Assembly (NCBI GenBank): GCA_030619095.1
Contig: JAUXCB010000064.1
Coordinates: forward strand, 1 to 7,940
From: Verrucomicrobiota bacterium
Lineage (GTDB): Bacteria; Verrucomicrobiota; Kiritimatiellia; Kiritimatiellales; Tichowtungiaceae
Reading direction: 5' to 3'
DNA: 7,940 nt
Made by a program: the position numbers and the translations under genes. Positions 7,796 to 7,940 of the stretch are shown here, in pieces (the first letter of the stretch is position 1; each line of letters begins with the position of its first letter). The notes beneath the pieces are model-generated. The model was given only the letters and a program-made list of their open reading frames with translations, had not been told where the DNA came from and ran no database searches.

Positions 7796-7805
7796 AAGCT
7801 TGGAA
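7791..7805. repeat. Degenerate third copy of the intergenic palindrome
   Basis: The right arm GC-TTGGAA is intact (7798-7805) and continues as AAAC, giving a 12-base match to copy 2. The left arm has decayed into the terminator T-tract (TTTTTAA in place of TTCCAAC), with 11 of 15 positions matching copy 2. It could be a half-site or a chance match; its intergenic position about 120 bp before the next gene fits the other copies. Confidence 0.35.
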
Positions 7806-7874
7806 AAACCTCCGTGCCGCCACGCTAGGGACTCCAGATTGCACCCGCACATTAACTTATCATATTTTTTGATG

Positions 7875-7902
7875 TTGCCTTTTTGACAACTTTTCGTATT
7901 CT
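7875..7902 (+). promoter_or_regulatory. Candidate promoter for the right-edge gene
   Basis: The stretch is markedly AT-rich compared with the coding regions. TTGCCT (7875-7880) and TATTCT (7897-7902) sit 16 nt apart, a workable -35/-10 pair. A perfect TTGACA (7883-7888) is also present, but no -10-like box lies at a normal distance from it: TATTCT is only 8 nt away. The assignment is by eye and weak; the region follows a terminator and precedes a strong ribosome binding site, so a promoter is expected somewhere here. Confidence 0.35.
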
Positions 7903-7914
7903 ATCAGTTGAAAC

Positions 7915-7920
7915 AAGGAG
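7915..7920 (+). promoter_or_regulatory. Shine-Dalgarno of the right-edge gene
   Basis: AAGGAG ends 6 nt before the ATG at 7927, near-ideal strength and spacing. It is the main evidence that a gene starts there. Confidence 0.75.
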
Positions 7921-7926
7921 AACCCC

Positions 7927-7940
7927 ATGAAAGAACTGGC
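7927..7940 (+). CDS. Start of an unidentified gene (partial, runs off right edge)
   Basis: Only ATG AAA GAA CTG GC is visible, giving M-K-E-L-A (the fifth codon is incomplete but GCN is Ala). The call rests on the strong Shine-Dalgarno AAGGAG and on the position after a terminator and an AT-rich promoter-like leader. The product cannot be recognised from five residues. It is probably a separate transcription unit from the GT4-GH130 operon. Confidence 0.6.

Noticed and set aside
7813..7824. CGTG-CCGC-CACG small hairpin downstream of the operon terminator
   Set aside because: A 4-bp stem is expected by chance in GC-rich sequence, and there is no T-tract or second copy.
7883..7888. Perfect TTGACA as the -35 box of the right-edge gene
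   Set aside because: No -10-like hexamer lies 16-18 nt downstream; TATTCT is only 8 nt away, so the overlapping TTGCCT/TATTCT pair was kept as the weak candidate.
7752..7926. Possible RNA gene, riboswitch or CRISPR element in the last intergenic region
   Set aside because: Apart from the terminator, the half palindrome and the AT-rich leader, no cloverleaf, repeat-spacer pattern or long paired structure is visible.

Overview
The window is ordinary bacterial chromosome: about 56-57% GC by eye, densely coded, with Shine-Dalgarno-type start sites. It holds three complete genes on the + strand, plus one gene fragment at each edge. The lineage cannot be fixed from sequence alone. My best guess is a PVC-type bacterium (Verrucomicrobiota/Kiritimatiellota-like). 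This rests on the general look of the proteins and on a recurring intergenic palindrome, TTCCAA-NNN-TTGGAA, which I associate with that group only by impression. Treat it as a weak inference.

Layout from left to right. Positions 1-188 (- strand) encode the N-terminus of a membrane protein resembling GT39/ArnT/PMT-type glycosyltransferases, cut by the window edge. A divergent intergenic region of 105 bp follows, with a perfect copy of the palindrome near its middle. Positions 294-3836 (+) encode a full-length SMC chromosome-segregation ATPase of 1180 aa with every ABC-ATPase motif in place. A 150-bp gap follows, with a second perfect palindrome copy and a good ribosome binding site. Positions 3987-6275 (+) encode a 762-aa two-domain protein: a GT4-type glycosyltransferase fused to an alpha/alpha-toroid, glycosidase-like domain. 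Only 12 bp later, 6288-7751 (+) encodes a 487-aa long-form GH130 protein (mannoside phosphorylase/mannosidase family). A Rho-independent terminator (7766-7795) closes this two-gene unit. A degenerate third palindrome copy overlaps the end of its T-tract. After an AT-rich leader with a strong Shine-Dalgarno, a new gene begins at 7927 and runs off the right edge.

How the genes work together. smc is a housekeeping gene and looks independent of what follows. The GT4-toroid gene and the GH130 gene form a compact operon that pairs a glycan-making enzyme with a glycan-trimming or phosphorolytic one. Neither has an evident signal peptide. The simplest reading is a cytoplasmic system that builds and recycles a manno-oligosaccharide-like compound, possibly a reserve or compatible solute. 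The substrate is not established. This pair and the recurring palindrome are the two points most worth following up.
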